From Bacillota bacterium (GTDB lineage: Bacteria > Bacillota > Sulfobacillia > Sulfobacillales > JAIMBI01), in the NCBI GenBank assembly GCA_021846565.1, contig JAJZWS010000018.1, positions 1 through 50,989 on the forward strand: a DNA stretch of 50,989 nucleotides, in the 5' to 3' direction. The position numbers and the translations under genes are program-made. The notes below the pieces were generated by a model. That model had not been told where the DNA came from, searched no databases, and saw nothing but the letters and a program-made list of their open reading frames with translations. The number at the start of each line of letters is the position of its first letter. Position 1 is the stretch's first letter. Below, piece after piece: positions 24,398 through 31,595 of this stretch.

Positions 24398-25144
24398 ATG
24401 AGCGAATCGGTGAGCACTGCGGAGCTGGCCGACTGGGCTAGGGCCGCCGGGGTCCCTGCCGCGTTGCTGGACCCGGCGGCCTTGGCGCGCATTGCGGCGC
24501 ACTGGGCTCGGGTGGAAGAGACGGGACGGGTCATGAACCTGACGGCGCTGAAAGGGCGCGCAGGGTTTGTGCGGCTGGTGGTGGACAGCGCGACGGCGGC
24601 ACGCGTGTACGATGGGCGAAGTCCGGCCGTGGACATCGGGACGGGGGCGGGCTATCCCGGCTTGGTGCTCGCGGCGCTGTATCCGGCAAGCCGGTGGGTG
24701 CTGGTGGAGTCGGTCGGCAAGAAGGCCCGATTTGTCGCCGAGGCGGCCGCCGCAGTGGGGCTGGAACGAGTGGAAGTGCGCCCGGTGCGGGCGGAGGCGC
24801 TGGCCGCCACGGAGGGCGGCCGCTTTCAATTTGCGGTGGCCCGGGCGGCCGGGGCCCTGCCGGTGGTGGCGGAGCTGGCCCTGCCGCTGCTGGCGGTGGG
24901 CGGGAGCGCGCTTTTGATGCGGGGCCCGGCCGCGGTGGAGGAACTGCCAGCGGCCGCGGCGTTGCTAACGCGTCTCGGCGCCGTGGTGGACCGGGTGGAG
25001 ACGCTGGAACTCCCGGAGGGTCAGGGCCGGCGGGCCCTGGTGCTGCTTAGAAAGACCGCACCGAGCGGGACGGAGTTTCCACGACACGGGGCGCGGCTGG
25101 GGACGGCCACTCCGCGATCCGAGAACGCAACCGCGTTAGAATAG
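24398..25144 (+). CDS. rsmG: 16S rRNA (guanine-527-N7)-methyltransferase RsmG (GidB)
   Basis: 248 residues. The SAM-binding motif DIGTGAGYPGLVLA lies at about 78-91, preceded by the MNLTALKG segment typical of GidB and followed by the acidic ribose contact VESVGKKARF. It methylates G527 of 16S rRNA. The C-terminal 30 residues vary in the family and here end FPRHGARLG and beyond. The ribosome binding site before the ATG is weak, and a GTG four codons in is an alternative. mnmE and mnmG, often next to it, are absent. Confidence 0.93.
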   Translation: MSESVSTAELADWARAAGVPAALLDPAALARIAAHWARVEETGRVMNLTALKGRAGFVRLVVDSATAARVYDGRSPAVDIGTGAGYPGLVLAALYPASRWVLVESVGKKARFVAEAAAAVGLERVEVRPVRAEALAATEGGRFQFAVARAAGALPVVAELALPLLAVGGSALLMRGPAAVEELPAAAALLTRLGAVVDRVETLELPEGQGRRALVLLRKTAPSGTEFPRHGARLGTATPRSENATALE

Positions 25145-25171
25145 ACCTGCATTCAAAAAGGATGGCCCTGG

Positions 25172-25996
25172 ATGACAGCGGACAGGGCGGCGGACTCCAA
25201 CCCGGCAACCAACGGGGGGACGCGCGTGAGCATACCGAGTGAATTTCGCCGTGTGCTGGTGCGCTCGGTCGTGCCTAGCGCGTATCAGCCGCGCAGGCAG
25301 TGTGACGCCGAGGGGCTGGAGGACCTGGCCGCCTCCATCCGCGAAGTGGGGGTGTTGGAGCCGCTCGTGGTGCGCCGGTTGGGGGCCGGCTACGAACTGG
25401 TGGCCGGGGAACGGCGCTGGCGGGCCGCGAAGCGGGCCGGCCTGGTGGAAGTGCCGGTGATGGTGGTGGACGTCGATGCGTCGGTGAGCGCGGTCCTGTC
25501 CCTGGTGGAAAATCTGCAGCGAGCGGATCTCACGTTTTGGGAAGAGGCGGAGGGATACCAGCGCCTAGTGCGCGAATTCAGCTGGTCTCAGGAGGAGGTG
25601 GCGCGCCGGGTAGGTAAAAGCCAGTCGGCGGTGGCCAACAAGCTCAGGCTTTTGCGCCTCGAGGGACCGGTGCGAGACGTGTTGGAACGGGAGGGGCTGT
25701 CGGAGCGGCACGCCCGCGCACTGCTGTCGCTGCCCGGCGGGCAAGCTCGGATGGATGCCGCGCTGGAGATGGCGGGGCGCCGCCTGACGGTCAAGGAAAC
25801 CGAGCGCCTGGTGGCCGAGCGTTTGGAAGGGGCGCCACGGCGCGGCGCTCGGGGTCGCATTCGGGACATTCGAATCGTGCTGAACACGGTCAAGCAGGCG
25901 CTGGAGCCGCTGGCGCGCCACGGGATCGTCTCGGAAGTGGAGCACAGCGAAGACGAAAGCCACTGGGAGATCCGGGTGCGGATCCCGAAGGGGTAG
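25172..25996 (+). CDS. noc: Nucleoid occlusion protein Noc (ParB paralogue)
   Basis: 274 residues with the ParB/Noc layout: a CTP-binding N-terminal domain with GERRWRA at 79-85, a helix-turn-helix middle domain and a C-terminal dimerisation domain. At the four positions known to separate Noc from ParB DNA specificity it has Gln151, Lys157, Arg162 and Arg179 (KSQSAVANKLRLLR, ERHAR). These correspond to Noc-type Q, K, K/R, R rather than ParB-type R, T, A, G. It should bind an ATTTCCCGGGAAAT-type site and block division over the nucleoid. The usual N-terminal amphipathic membrane anchor is not obvious. GTG at 25226 is a possible shorter start. Confidence 0.87.
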   Translation: MTADRAADSNPATNGGTRVSIPSEFRRVLVRSVVPSAYQPRRQCDAEGLEDLAASIREVGVLEPLVVRRLGAGYELVAGERRWRAAKRAGLVEVPVMVVDVDASVSAVLSLVENLQRADLTFWEEAEGYQRLVREFSWSQEEVARRVGKSQSAVANKLRLLRLEGPVRDVLEREGLSERHARALLSLPGGQARMDAALEMAGRRLTVKETERLVAERLEGAPRRGARGRIRDIRIVLNTVKQALEPLARHGIVSEVEHSEDESHWEIRVRIPKG

Positions 25997-26023
25997 CGAC
26001 GACACGTAAACGGGGGTTTGGGT

Positions 26024-26785
26024 GTGGGGCGTGTGCTGGCGGTGGCCAATCAGAAGGGCGGCGTGGGCAAAACCACCACGGTGATTAACGTGGCGGCCTA
26101 CTTGGCCGAGGCGGGGCACCGGGTGCTGGCGGTGGACATTGACCCGCAGGGCAATACCACCACCGGGCTTGGGGTGGCCAAAGAAGCCCAGGAGACGTCG
26201 ATTTATGATGTGCTGCTGGACAGTGCCGCCGTGGCAGACGCCGTGGCCGCGAGCCCGGTGCCCAGTCTGCACGTGATCCCAGCGACGCTGGACCTGGCGG
26301 GGGCCGAGGTGGAGCTGACGACACGCCCCAATCGGGAAAGTCGTCTGAAGTGGGCGCTGAGCCCCATTCGCGCGCGCTACGAATACGTCTTTGTGGACTG
26401 TCCCCCCTCGCTGGGGCTCTTGACGGTGAACGCCCTCACGGCGGCGGATGCCGTCTTGATTCCCATTCAGTGTGAATTTTTCGCGTTGGAGGGTCTCTCG
26501 CAGTTGATGGCGACCATCGAGCGGGTGCGGCGGCATCTGAATCCGGCACTGGAAGTCGAAGGGGTGGTGCTGACCATGTACGATGCCCGCACCAACCTCT
26601 CGGGCCAAGTCGCTAAAGAGGTCCGGGACCACTTCGGGGCGAAGGTGTACCGGTCCGTGGTGCCGCGGGCCGTGCGATTGTCTGAGGCCCCCAGCCACGG
26701 GCAGCCGATTTCTCAATATGATCCCCGGTCCAAGGCGGCCATGATTTACGCACAGCTGGCAAAGGAGGTGATGGCTAATGCCTAA
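26024..26785 (+). CDS. parA: Chromosome partitioning ATPase ParA (Soj)
   Basis: 253 residues. The deviant Walker A of ParA, KGGVGKTT, is at 11-18 with signature Lys11, followed by DIDPQGN and the Walker B-like FVDCPPSLGLL. It is a chromosomal, short-form ParA without an N-terminal DNA-binding domain. It binds DNA as an ATP dimer and is discharged by ParB, moving the origin region and regulating initiation. GTG at 26024 is chosen with GGGGG seven bases upstream; an in-frame TTG at 26018 would add two residues. It overlaps parB by 8 bp. Confidence 0.95.
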   Translation: MGRVLAVANQKGGVGKTTTVINVAAYLAEAGHRVLAVDIDPQGNTTTGLGVAKEAQETSIYDVLLDSAAVADAVAASPVPSLHVIPATLDLAGAEVELTTRPNRESRLKWALSPIRARYEYVFVDCPPSLGLLTVNALTAADAVLIPIQCEFFALEGLSQLMATIERVRRHLNPALEVEGVVLTMYDARTNLSGQVAKEVRDHFGAKVYRSVVPRAVRLSEAPSHGQPISQYDPRSKAAMIYAQLAKEVMANA

Positions 26786-27644
26786 GGCGAGGGGCCTGGG
26801 CCGTGGGTTGGCGGCGCTCATTCCCGACACCGCCCCGGCCGAGCTTCCGAAGACCCTGCCGGTGGCAGAGATTCGTCCGAATCCCTTTCAACCACGACGG
26901 CGATTTGACGCGGAGGCGCTGGCGGACTTGGCGGCGTCCATTCGGCGGCACGGGGTGCTCCACCCGGTGCTAGTCCGGCCAAGAGAGGGCGGCTACGAGC
27001 TCATTGCCGGAGAGCGTCGGCTCTTGGCCTGCCGGCAGGCGGGCCTGGCGGACATCCCGGTGTTGGTGCGGGACTGGGATGACCGCACCACGATGGAGGT
27101 CGCGCTGGTTGAGAACCTGCAGCGCAGCGACCTGAATCCCATAGAGGAGGCAGAGGCATTTCAGCGCCTGATTGAGGAATTTGAGTGGACGCAGGATGAG
27201 GCCGCCGAGCGAGTGGGCAAGTCCCGCTCGCACGTGGCGAACTATCTTCGGCTGCTGCAGCTCGAGCCCCCAGTGCGCGAGATGGTCGAGGGAGAGCGCC
27301 TGACCATGGCGCATGCCAAGGTATTGCTGTCCGCAGACCCAGCCCGGCGTTTGGCGCTGGCGCGGCGGGCTGCGGATCAGGGGTGGACGGTGCGCCAACT
27401 GACTGCCGCGCTGACCGCACCGGAGCCCGGGGCGGCTTCTCGTCGCGGGGCGTTCGACGTGCACCTGGAGGCGGCCGAGATGCGACTCGCGAGGTCGCTG
27501 GGCGCCCGGGTGTCCATCCAGGGCAGCGCCGAGCGGGGGCGCATCGTGATTCGCTATGGCAGTCTGGAGGAGCTGGAGGCTCTGCTGGCGGAACTGCAGC
27601 GCGACGGCGAAGATGAGGTGTCCCCGGGGGCCTTCTCCGTGTGA
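26778..27644 (+). CDS. parB: Chromosome partitioning protein ParB (Spo0J)
   Basis: 288 residues: an N-terminal GLGRGLAALIP typical of chromosomal ParB that stimulates ParA, the CTP-binding GERR at 78-81, the helix-turn-helix (QDEAAERVGKSRSHVANYLRLLQL) and the C-terminal dimer domain. At the specificity positions it has Arg150, Tyr156, Gln161 and Ala178. Arg150 is the ParB-type residue, the others differ from well-studied ParBs, which fits the altered core of the parS-like sites just downstream. The first of those sites overlaps the stop codon. The protein loads on parS, spreads as a CTP clamp and recruits SMC. Confidence 0.95.
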   Translation: MPKARGLGRGLAALIPDTAPAELPKTLPVAEIRPNPFQPRRRFDAEALADLAASIRRHGVLHPVLVRPREGGYELIAGERRLLACRQAGLADIPVLVRDWDDRTTMEVALVENLQRSDLNPIEEAEAFQRLIEEFEWTQDEAAERVGKSRSHVANYLRLLQLEPPVREMVEGERLTMAHAKVLLSADPARRLALARRAADQGWTVRQLTAALTAPEPGAASRRGAFDVHLEAAEMRLARSLGARVSIQGSAERGRIVIRYGSLEELEALLAELQRDGEDEVSPGAFSV

Positions 27645-27670
27645 TGTTCCTCGAGGAACATCACACGGAG
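27635..27670. promoter_or_regulatory. parS-like site 1, core of a perfect 36-bp palindrome
   Basis: TGTTCCTCGAGGAACA occupies 27645-27660 and starts on the base after the parB TGA. The symmetry continues perfectly for another 10 bp on each side, giving a 36-bp palindrome that includes the last codons of parB. It could work as a ParB loading site and, in RNA, as a strong hairpin at the end of the parAB transcript, although no T-run follows. The core CTCGAG differs from the usual parS core CACGTG by one symmetrical base change per half-site. Confidence 0.75.
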
Positions 27671-27813
27671 GACACCGAGTGGGTAGAGAGCGACGGGCGG
27701 CCAAGGGGGCGCCCGTATGTCGACGCCGGAGGGTGACCGGCAAGAGCTGAAGGGACCGTCAGGCTGCCGACGGTGCGCGGACGCCAGTCGAGGTGGAAAT
27801 GTCCGTGGTGTGA

Positions 27814-27829
27814 TGTTCCTCGAGGAACA
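27814..27829. promoter_or_regulatory. parS-like site 2
   Basis: An exact copy of TGTTCCTCGAGGAACA, 169 bp after the first. It lies in the non-coding interval after parB. The flanks (TGA before, GTG after) do not extend the palindrome, so conservation is limited to the 16 bases expected of a ParB site. Confidence 0.75.
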
Positions 27830-27976
27830 GTGGGGTGCGACGGCTGGGGGGCGCAGGGAAGACCGCGCGGCATCGGGTCGCAGACGGGCTGGTTGAGTCG
27901 TTTGTCGGAGGAGTTGCTGTGAGAGTGGCGGTCGGACGCGAGCCACGGGATGGTTTCGAGGCTGCGGGAGCCGTGG

Positions 27977-27992
27977 TGTTCCTCGAGGAACA
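27977..27992. promoter_or_regulatory. parS-like site 3
   Basis: Third exact copy of the 16-bp palindrome, 163 bp after site 2 and 34 bp before site 4. Flanks are unrelated to those of the other copies. Confidence 0.75.
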
Positions 27993-28010
27993 TTGTCGAT
28001 GTGCGGTCAG

Positions 28011-28026
28011 TGTTCCTCGAGGAACA
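28011..28026. promoter_or_regulatory. parS-like site 4, also the Shine-Dalgarno of the DUF554 gene
   Basis: Fourth exact copy. It ends 2 bp before the ATG of the DUF554 gene, and its right half GAGGAA is the only ribosome binding site for that ATG (five bases away). ParB binding here could therefore interfere with expression of the downstream gene. Confidence 0.75.
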
Positions 28027-28028
28027 CG

Positions 28029-28730
28029 ATGACACTGGATGGCGCGGCACTCAATGCGGCCGCAATCCTGGTGGGTTCGCTGTTGGGTTTGGTGGCAGGA
28101 GATAAGCTGGGCGAGTCCTTTCGCGACCTGGCGATTCGTGCCACTGGTCTCGTGGCGGCGCTCATTGGGGTGGAGATGGTGTTTCCAGTGTCCCGCCCAG
28201 TGAGCCTTCTGCTGGCGGTGGTGCTGGGCGCGTGGATCGGCGAGTTGTGGCACATTGATGTCGGGCTGGAACTTCTCGGCCGGTGGGCGGAGAACAAGAT
28301 CGGGCGCGGGGGATTCTCCCGGGGATTCGTGACCGCCACCCTCATCTTCGACATTGGTGCTATGGCCATCTTGGGCAGCATCCAGGCGGGGACGGGCCAC
28401 ACCCCTACCATCTTGGCGGCCAAGGCGATAATGGACGGCATTACCGCCATGGTGCTGGCCGCCACCCTGGGCTGGGGCGTGATGGGCTCCGCGGTGGTGA
28501 CGCTCTTGTACGAGGGGGGCATCAGCCTGCTGGCGCACCAGTTGGTGGCGGTCTTGCCGTCTCGGGTGATGTCGGATTTTATCGCGGTGGGCGGCCTTTT
28601 GGTGGCGGGGATCGGGCTCAACCTGTTCGCAAACAAAACCTTGTTGAAAGTGCCCAACCTGATGCCTGCTATGGTCCTGGCTGTGGGATTGGGGTGGATG
28701 GGGCTGGCGCTGCATATTGCCTTTCTCTAG
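28029..28730 (+). CDS. DUF554 family membrane protein (YqgA/YdfK-like)
   Basis: 233 residues with about seven hydrophobic segments. It matches DUF554 throughout (LGLVAGDKLGESFRDLAIRATGL, GLELLGRWAENKI, FVTATLIFDIGAMAILGSIQAGTG, LIAVGGLLVAGIGLNL). The family is integral to the cytoplasmic membrane and has no established activity; some members are called putative transporters. The ATG at 28029 is preferred because GAGGAA, part of parS-like site 4, stands at the right distance; a longer frame start at 27993 would run through that site. A DUF554 gene next to parB is frequent in clostridial genomes. Confidence 0.88.
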   Translation: MTLDGAALNAAAILVGSLLGLVAGDKLGESFRDLAIRATGLVAALIGVEMVFPVSRPVSLLLAVVLGAWIGELWHIDVGLELLGRWAENKIGRGGFSRGFVTATLIFDIGAMAILGSIQAGTGHTPTILAAKAIMDGITAMVLAATLGWGVMGSAVVTLLYEGGISLLAHQLVAVLPSRVMSDFIAVGGLLVAGIGLNLFANKTLLKVPNLMPAMVLAVGLGWMGLALHIAFL

Positions 28731-29012
28731 CGGCCCACCGCTCGAGATTCTTAGACGCCGATCGCCACGTTTCGGCAACCGGCACGGACGTGTCGGCGTC
28801 GTTATAGTAGTCGTTATAGTAGAGGGGGCCGAGGGGCGACGAAGGCCGCGCCGGACCGGGTTGCCACCGCTTGAGCGAAAGCGGTCGAGGCGGCCGGGTC
28901 CCACGGCGCCGGTAGGATGGGGCGTGCCAGGCAGTGCTGGCCGCGCCGTGGCGAGCTGCGAGACGGTACGGATTGGGGTTTTTTGATCACTTGCGCGGAC
29001 GGAGGGCAACAC
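28731..29012. other. Intergenic with a tandem 12-bp repeat
   Basis: GTCGTTATAGTA occurs twice in direct tandem at 28798-28821, placing two -10-like TATAGT hexamers 12 bp apart. No convincing -35 element precedes either. It is the most AT-rich part of a GC-rich gap and may hold the promoter of the DUF4446 gene. No gene is seen in the gap. Confidence 0.4.
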
Positions 29013-29558
29013 GTGGGCGTGTCGGGAACGTATTTGTTGTATGGAGTAGGCGTGATTGCCCTAGTGGCCCTGGTGGCCGCCTTTGGCGCGTCGCAGGCCA
29101 CGGCGCGGTTGCGCCGGCGGCTGGCCCGTCTCATGCAGGGGTCATCGGGCAGTGAAGGATTGGAGACGGCCCTGGCGCAGGCAATGGAGCAGGTGAACGC
29201 GGCCACCACGCGCTTGGCTGAGATGGAGGTGCGTCTGAAGGCCGCAGAAGAGGAGCTGTCCTACGCCATCACGCGCGTGGGCATGGTGCGTTTCAATCCG
29301 TTCCTGGACACCGGGGCGGACTTGTCCTTCTCGTTGGCGCTGCTGAATCGACGGGCCAATGGATTGGTCATGACGGGGTTGTGGGGTCGCGACGAGGTGC
29401 GCGTGTACGCCAAGCAGATTACCGACGGCGCCAGTGCGCACGTGTTGAGCCAGGAGGAGCGTCAGGCCATGGAGTTGGCTATCCGCGAAAGCCACCACCA
29501 TGGGGACGACCCCCCGACGAGGAAGGCGGGGGGACTAAAAGCCTCGCCCAAGCGATAG
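29013..29558 (+). CDS. DUF4446 family protein
   Basis: 181 residues: an N-terminal membrane segment (about 5-25), a helical, probably coiled-coil stretch (about 30-85; EGLETALAQAMEQVNAATTRLAEMEVRLKAAEEEL), and the diagnostic DUF4446 domain VGMVRFNPFLDTGADLSFSLALL with GRDEVRVYAKQI and LSQEERQAM. The family is of unknown function and is typically found beside parAB or the origin in Firmicutes. GGAGGG is six bases before the GTG start. The last 30 residues (HHHGDDPPTRKAGG) are disordered. Confidence 0.87.
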   Translation: MGVSGTYLLYGVGVIALVALVAAFGASQATARLRRRLARLMQGSSGSEGLETALAQAMEQVNAATTRLAEMEVRLKAAEEELSYAITRVGMVRFNPFLDTGADLSFSLALLNRRANGLVMTGLWGRDEVRVYAKQITDGASAHVLSQEERQAMELAIRESHHHGDDPPTRKAGGLKASPKR

Positions 29559-29636
29559 GCATAGCGGCGCGGAGGGTCGCTTATTCGCGGGGCAGCGTCG
29601 GCTTGGTCGTCACACTCCGATCCCACGTCTCAGTGG

Positions 29637-30608
29637 GTGCCGGTTGGGCTGGCGTACGTGGGGGCCGTCGTGGGGGCGGGCTTCGCCAGCGGGCAGGAGA
29701 TTTATCAGTTCTTTTCGCGCCATGGTGCGATGGGCACGTGGGGCATGGTGCTGTCGGGCGCGCTGTTTTTCCTGCTCGGCCGGTGGGCACTGCTGGCGGG
29801 CGCCCGCGGCCGCGTCACGCTGCCGAATTTGCTGGCCGGCCACTATCGGCCCCCTGTTGCGGCTTGGTTGGACCGCGCGGCGTCCGTCCTGCTGGCGGCC
29901 GGGCTGGTGGTGGCGGCGGCGGCGGGAGGCAGCGTCCTTCAGCAGCTCGCGGGGATCCCCGCCCCGCTCGCGTCGCTTGCCACCCTCATCGGTGTGGTGC
30001 TGGTGGCCGCGCGGGGCTCCAGCGCCGTGCTGTCGGCCAATGCGGTGCTGGTCCCGGCACTGTTGCTGGTGACGGCGGTGGTGGCGGGCAGGTCGCCCCA
30101 CACCCTGGTGGGGGTGGCCACGCCCGGCTGGTGGCTGTCGGCCGGGCTATACGTGTCGTACAATCTGTTCACGGGTTTGGTGGTCCTGTTGGCGCTGGGA
30201 GCCACGTTGCCTGCGGGCCGGGGAGCCACCCGCGCCGCCGCCCTGGGGGCGGGTCTCCTGACAGCGCTGGGGCTGGCGATTCATTCGGCCTTGTTGGCCG
30301 CCCCGGCCCAACGCACCGTGGACCTGCCGCTTTTGGCGCTGGCCCAGCAGGTGCCCGGGCCATGGTGGTTGGCCAGTGCGAGTGCGATGTACGCCGCGCT
30401 GTTCACGACCGGCGTCGCGCAGGCGTTTGCGTTGGCCACGCGCCACGGACGTGGCGTGATTCGGTGGGCCGTGCTGCTTTGGCCGCTCTCGTGGTTGGGG
30501 TTTGCCGGCTGGGTGCGGTGGGGGTACCCCGTGATGGGCGTGGTCGCCCTTTGGTATGTGTGGCCGCTGGTCTGCCTGCGGCAGACGCCGGCAGGGCCGG
30601 ACAGATAG
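29637..30608 (+). CDS. YkvI-like multi-spanning membrane protein (LeuT-fold transporter-like)
   Basis: 323 residues, almost wholly hydrophobic, with about ten membrane segments. The N-terminal VGAVVGAGFASGQEIYQFF is the hallmark of the YkvI family, distantly related to branched-chain amino acid and LeuT-type transporters. Function is unknown. The annotated GTG at 29637 has no ribosome binding site. An in-frame ATT at 29583, with GGAGGG six bases before it, would add 18 residues and may be the true start. It lies between the DUF4446 and TPR genes in the same direction. Confidence 0.78.
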   Translation: MPVGLAYVGAVVGAGFASGQEIYQFFSRHGAMGTWGMVLSGALFFLLGRWALLAGARGRVTLPNLLAGHYRPPVAAWLDRAASVLLAAGLVVAAAAGGSVLQQLAGIPAPLASLATLIGVVLVAARGSSAVLSANAVLVPALLLVTAVVAGRSPHTLVGVATPGWWLSAGLYVSYNLFTGLVVLLALGATLPAGRGATRAAALGAGLLTALGLAIHSALLAAPAQRTVDLPLLALAQQVPGPWWLASASAMYAALFTTGVAQAFALATRHGRGVIRWAVLLWPLSWLGFAGWVRWGYPVMGVVALWYVWPLVCLRQTPAGPDR

Positions 30609-30666
30609 CGCCCTTGGACGGTGCCGGCTGGGTGCATCGGAGGGCTCGGAGCAGGAGGGATGCACG

Positions 30667-31224
30667 ATGGACTGGGAGACCGACGGCCTGCCGCTCTTGA
30701 AGCGCGGCGAAGCCGCCTGGTATACGGCCCATGAGCAGGAGGCGCTCCAGCTCTTTCAGCAGTTGTTGGACAAGTTCCCCGAGCGGCCCGAGGGTTACAA
30801 CAAGATGGGCGTGGTCGCTGCCCAGCATCGCCAGTTTGACGAAGCGCAGCGATGGTTCCAGCGTGCCGTGGCGTGTGATCCTGAGTATGCCCCGGCTCTG
30901 GCCAATCTGGGCAATGTGTATTTTGAGCGGGGGCAATATGCCGAGGCGATGGCAGAGTACAATCGGGCCCTGTATTATGATGACAACTGCATTCCGGCGC
31001 ACAAGGGCATGGCGGCAGTATTGCGCAAGCAGGGCCGGGTGCGGGACTCGATCCACCACTTGAAGCAAGGGGACCGGTTGGCCGTACGGGGTCGTCGTCC
31101 CCCGCCGCCGGGCTCCCAACGCGCCGGGGCCGGTTACACGCGTCGCTTTCGCCTCGAATATCTTTACTGGGGGGGCATTGCCATCGCGTTGTTGTACGTG
31201 CTGTCGCGGGTGATGCACCGATGA
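30667..31224 (+). CDS. TPR-repeat protein with C-terminal membrane anchor
   Basis: 185 residues. Three tetratricopeptide repeats can be followed from about residue 5 to 115 (AWYTAHEQEALQLFQQLLDKFP, GVVAAQHRQFDEAQRWFQRAV, GNVYFERGQYAEAMAEYNRAL). A basic linker with RRPPPPG leads to a single C-terminal membrane segment (YLYWGGIAIALLYVLSRVM), so it is probably tail-anchored with the repeats in the cytoplasm as a protein-binding scaffold. GGAGGG precedes the ATG, and the stop overlaps the next gene by 4 bp. Confidence 0.82.
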   Translation: MDWETDGLPLLKRGEAAWYTAHEQEALQLFQQLLDKFPERPEGYNKMGVVAAQHRQFDEAQRWFQRAVACDPEYAPALANLGNVYFERGQYAEAMAEYNRALYYDDNCIPAHKGMAAVLRKQGRVRDSIHHLKQGDRLAVRGRRPPPPGSQRAGAGYTRRFRLEYLYWGGIAIALLYVLSRVMHR

Positions 31225-31595
31225 CGGGGCGCCTTGGCATGCGCGGCCTCAGGCGGGGTGTCTCGGCGCTGGGAACCGTTCTGCTGGTGGTTTTGCCGGT
31301 GGCCGGGGCCATGTCCGTGCCGCACGTGGAACCGCTCGTGTATATCGGGTTAGTGTTTGTGGTGGCGGTCGCGTTGGGCCATGTGGGACTGACCCTCCGG
31401 CGCGGCTATTTGGACCCCTTGGCCTGGCTGCAAGACCTGGGCATTGCGGTGCTGATGGCTGCAGGGGTGGTGTTGGCCGAGCGGCTCACCGGCCGCGTGG
31501 GCGGCGGTCCGGTGGATCCCTCTCTCTTGGCGGTGCTGGGGACGTATCTGCTGTTGGCGTGGCCCGCGTGGCCCGCATGGAGGCGAGAGCAGTGA
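31221..31595 (+). CDS. Small membrane protein of unknown function
   Basis: 124 residues with a basic N-terminus and four predicted membrane segments. No known family was recognised. It starts in an ATGA overlap with the TPR gene and ends in a GTGA overlap with the CvpA-like gene, so it is translated as part of that cluster. Length and hydrophobicity suggest an auxiliary membrane component. Confidence 0.65.
   Translation: MTGRLGMRGLRRGVSALGTVLLVVLPVAGAMSVPHVEPLVYIGLVFVVAVALGHVGLTLRRGYLDPLAWLQDLGIAVLMAAGVVLAERLTGRVGGGPVDPSLLAVLGTYLLLAWPAWPAWRREQ

Larger units (their letters stand above)
27671..28028. other. Intergenic parS array between parB and the DUF554 gene
   Basis: The interval has no credible gene: open frames on both strands lack ribosome binding sites and have unnatural composition. 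Apart from parS-like sites 2 to 4 no other repeat was found. The space between sites appears unconstrained. Confidence 0.5.
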
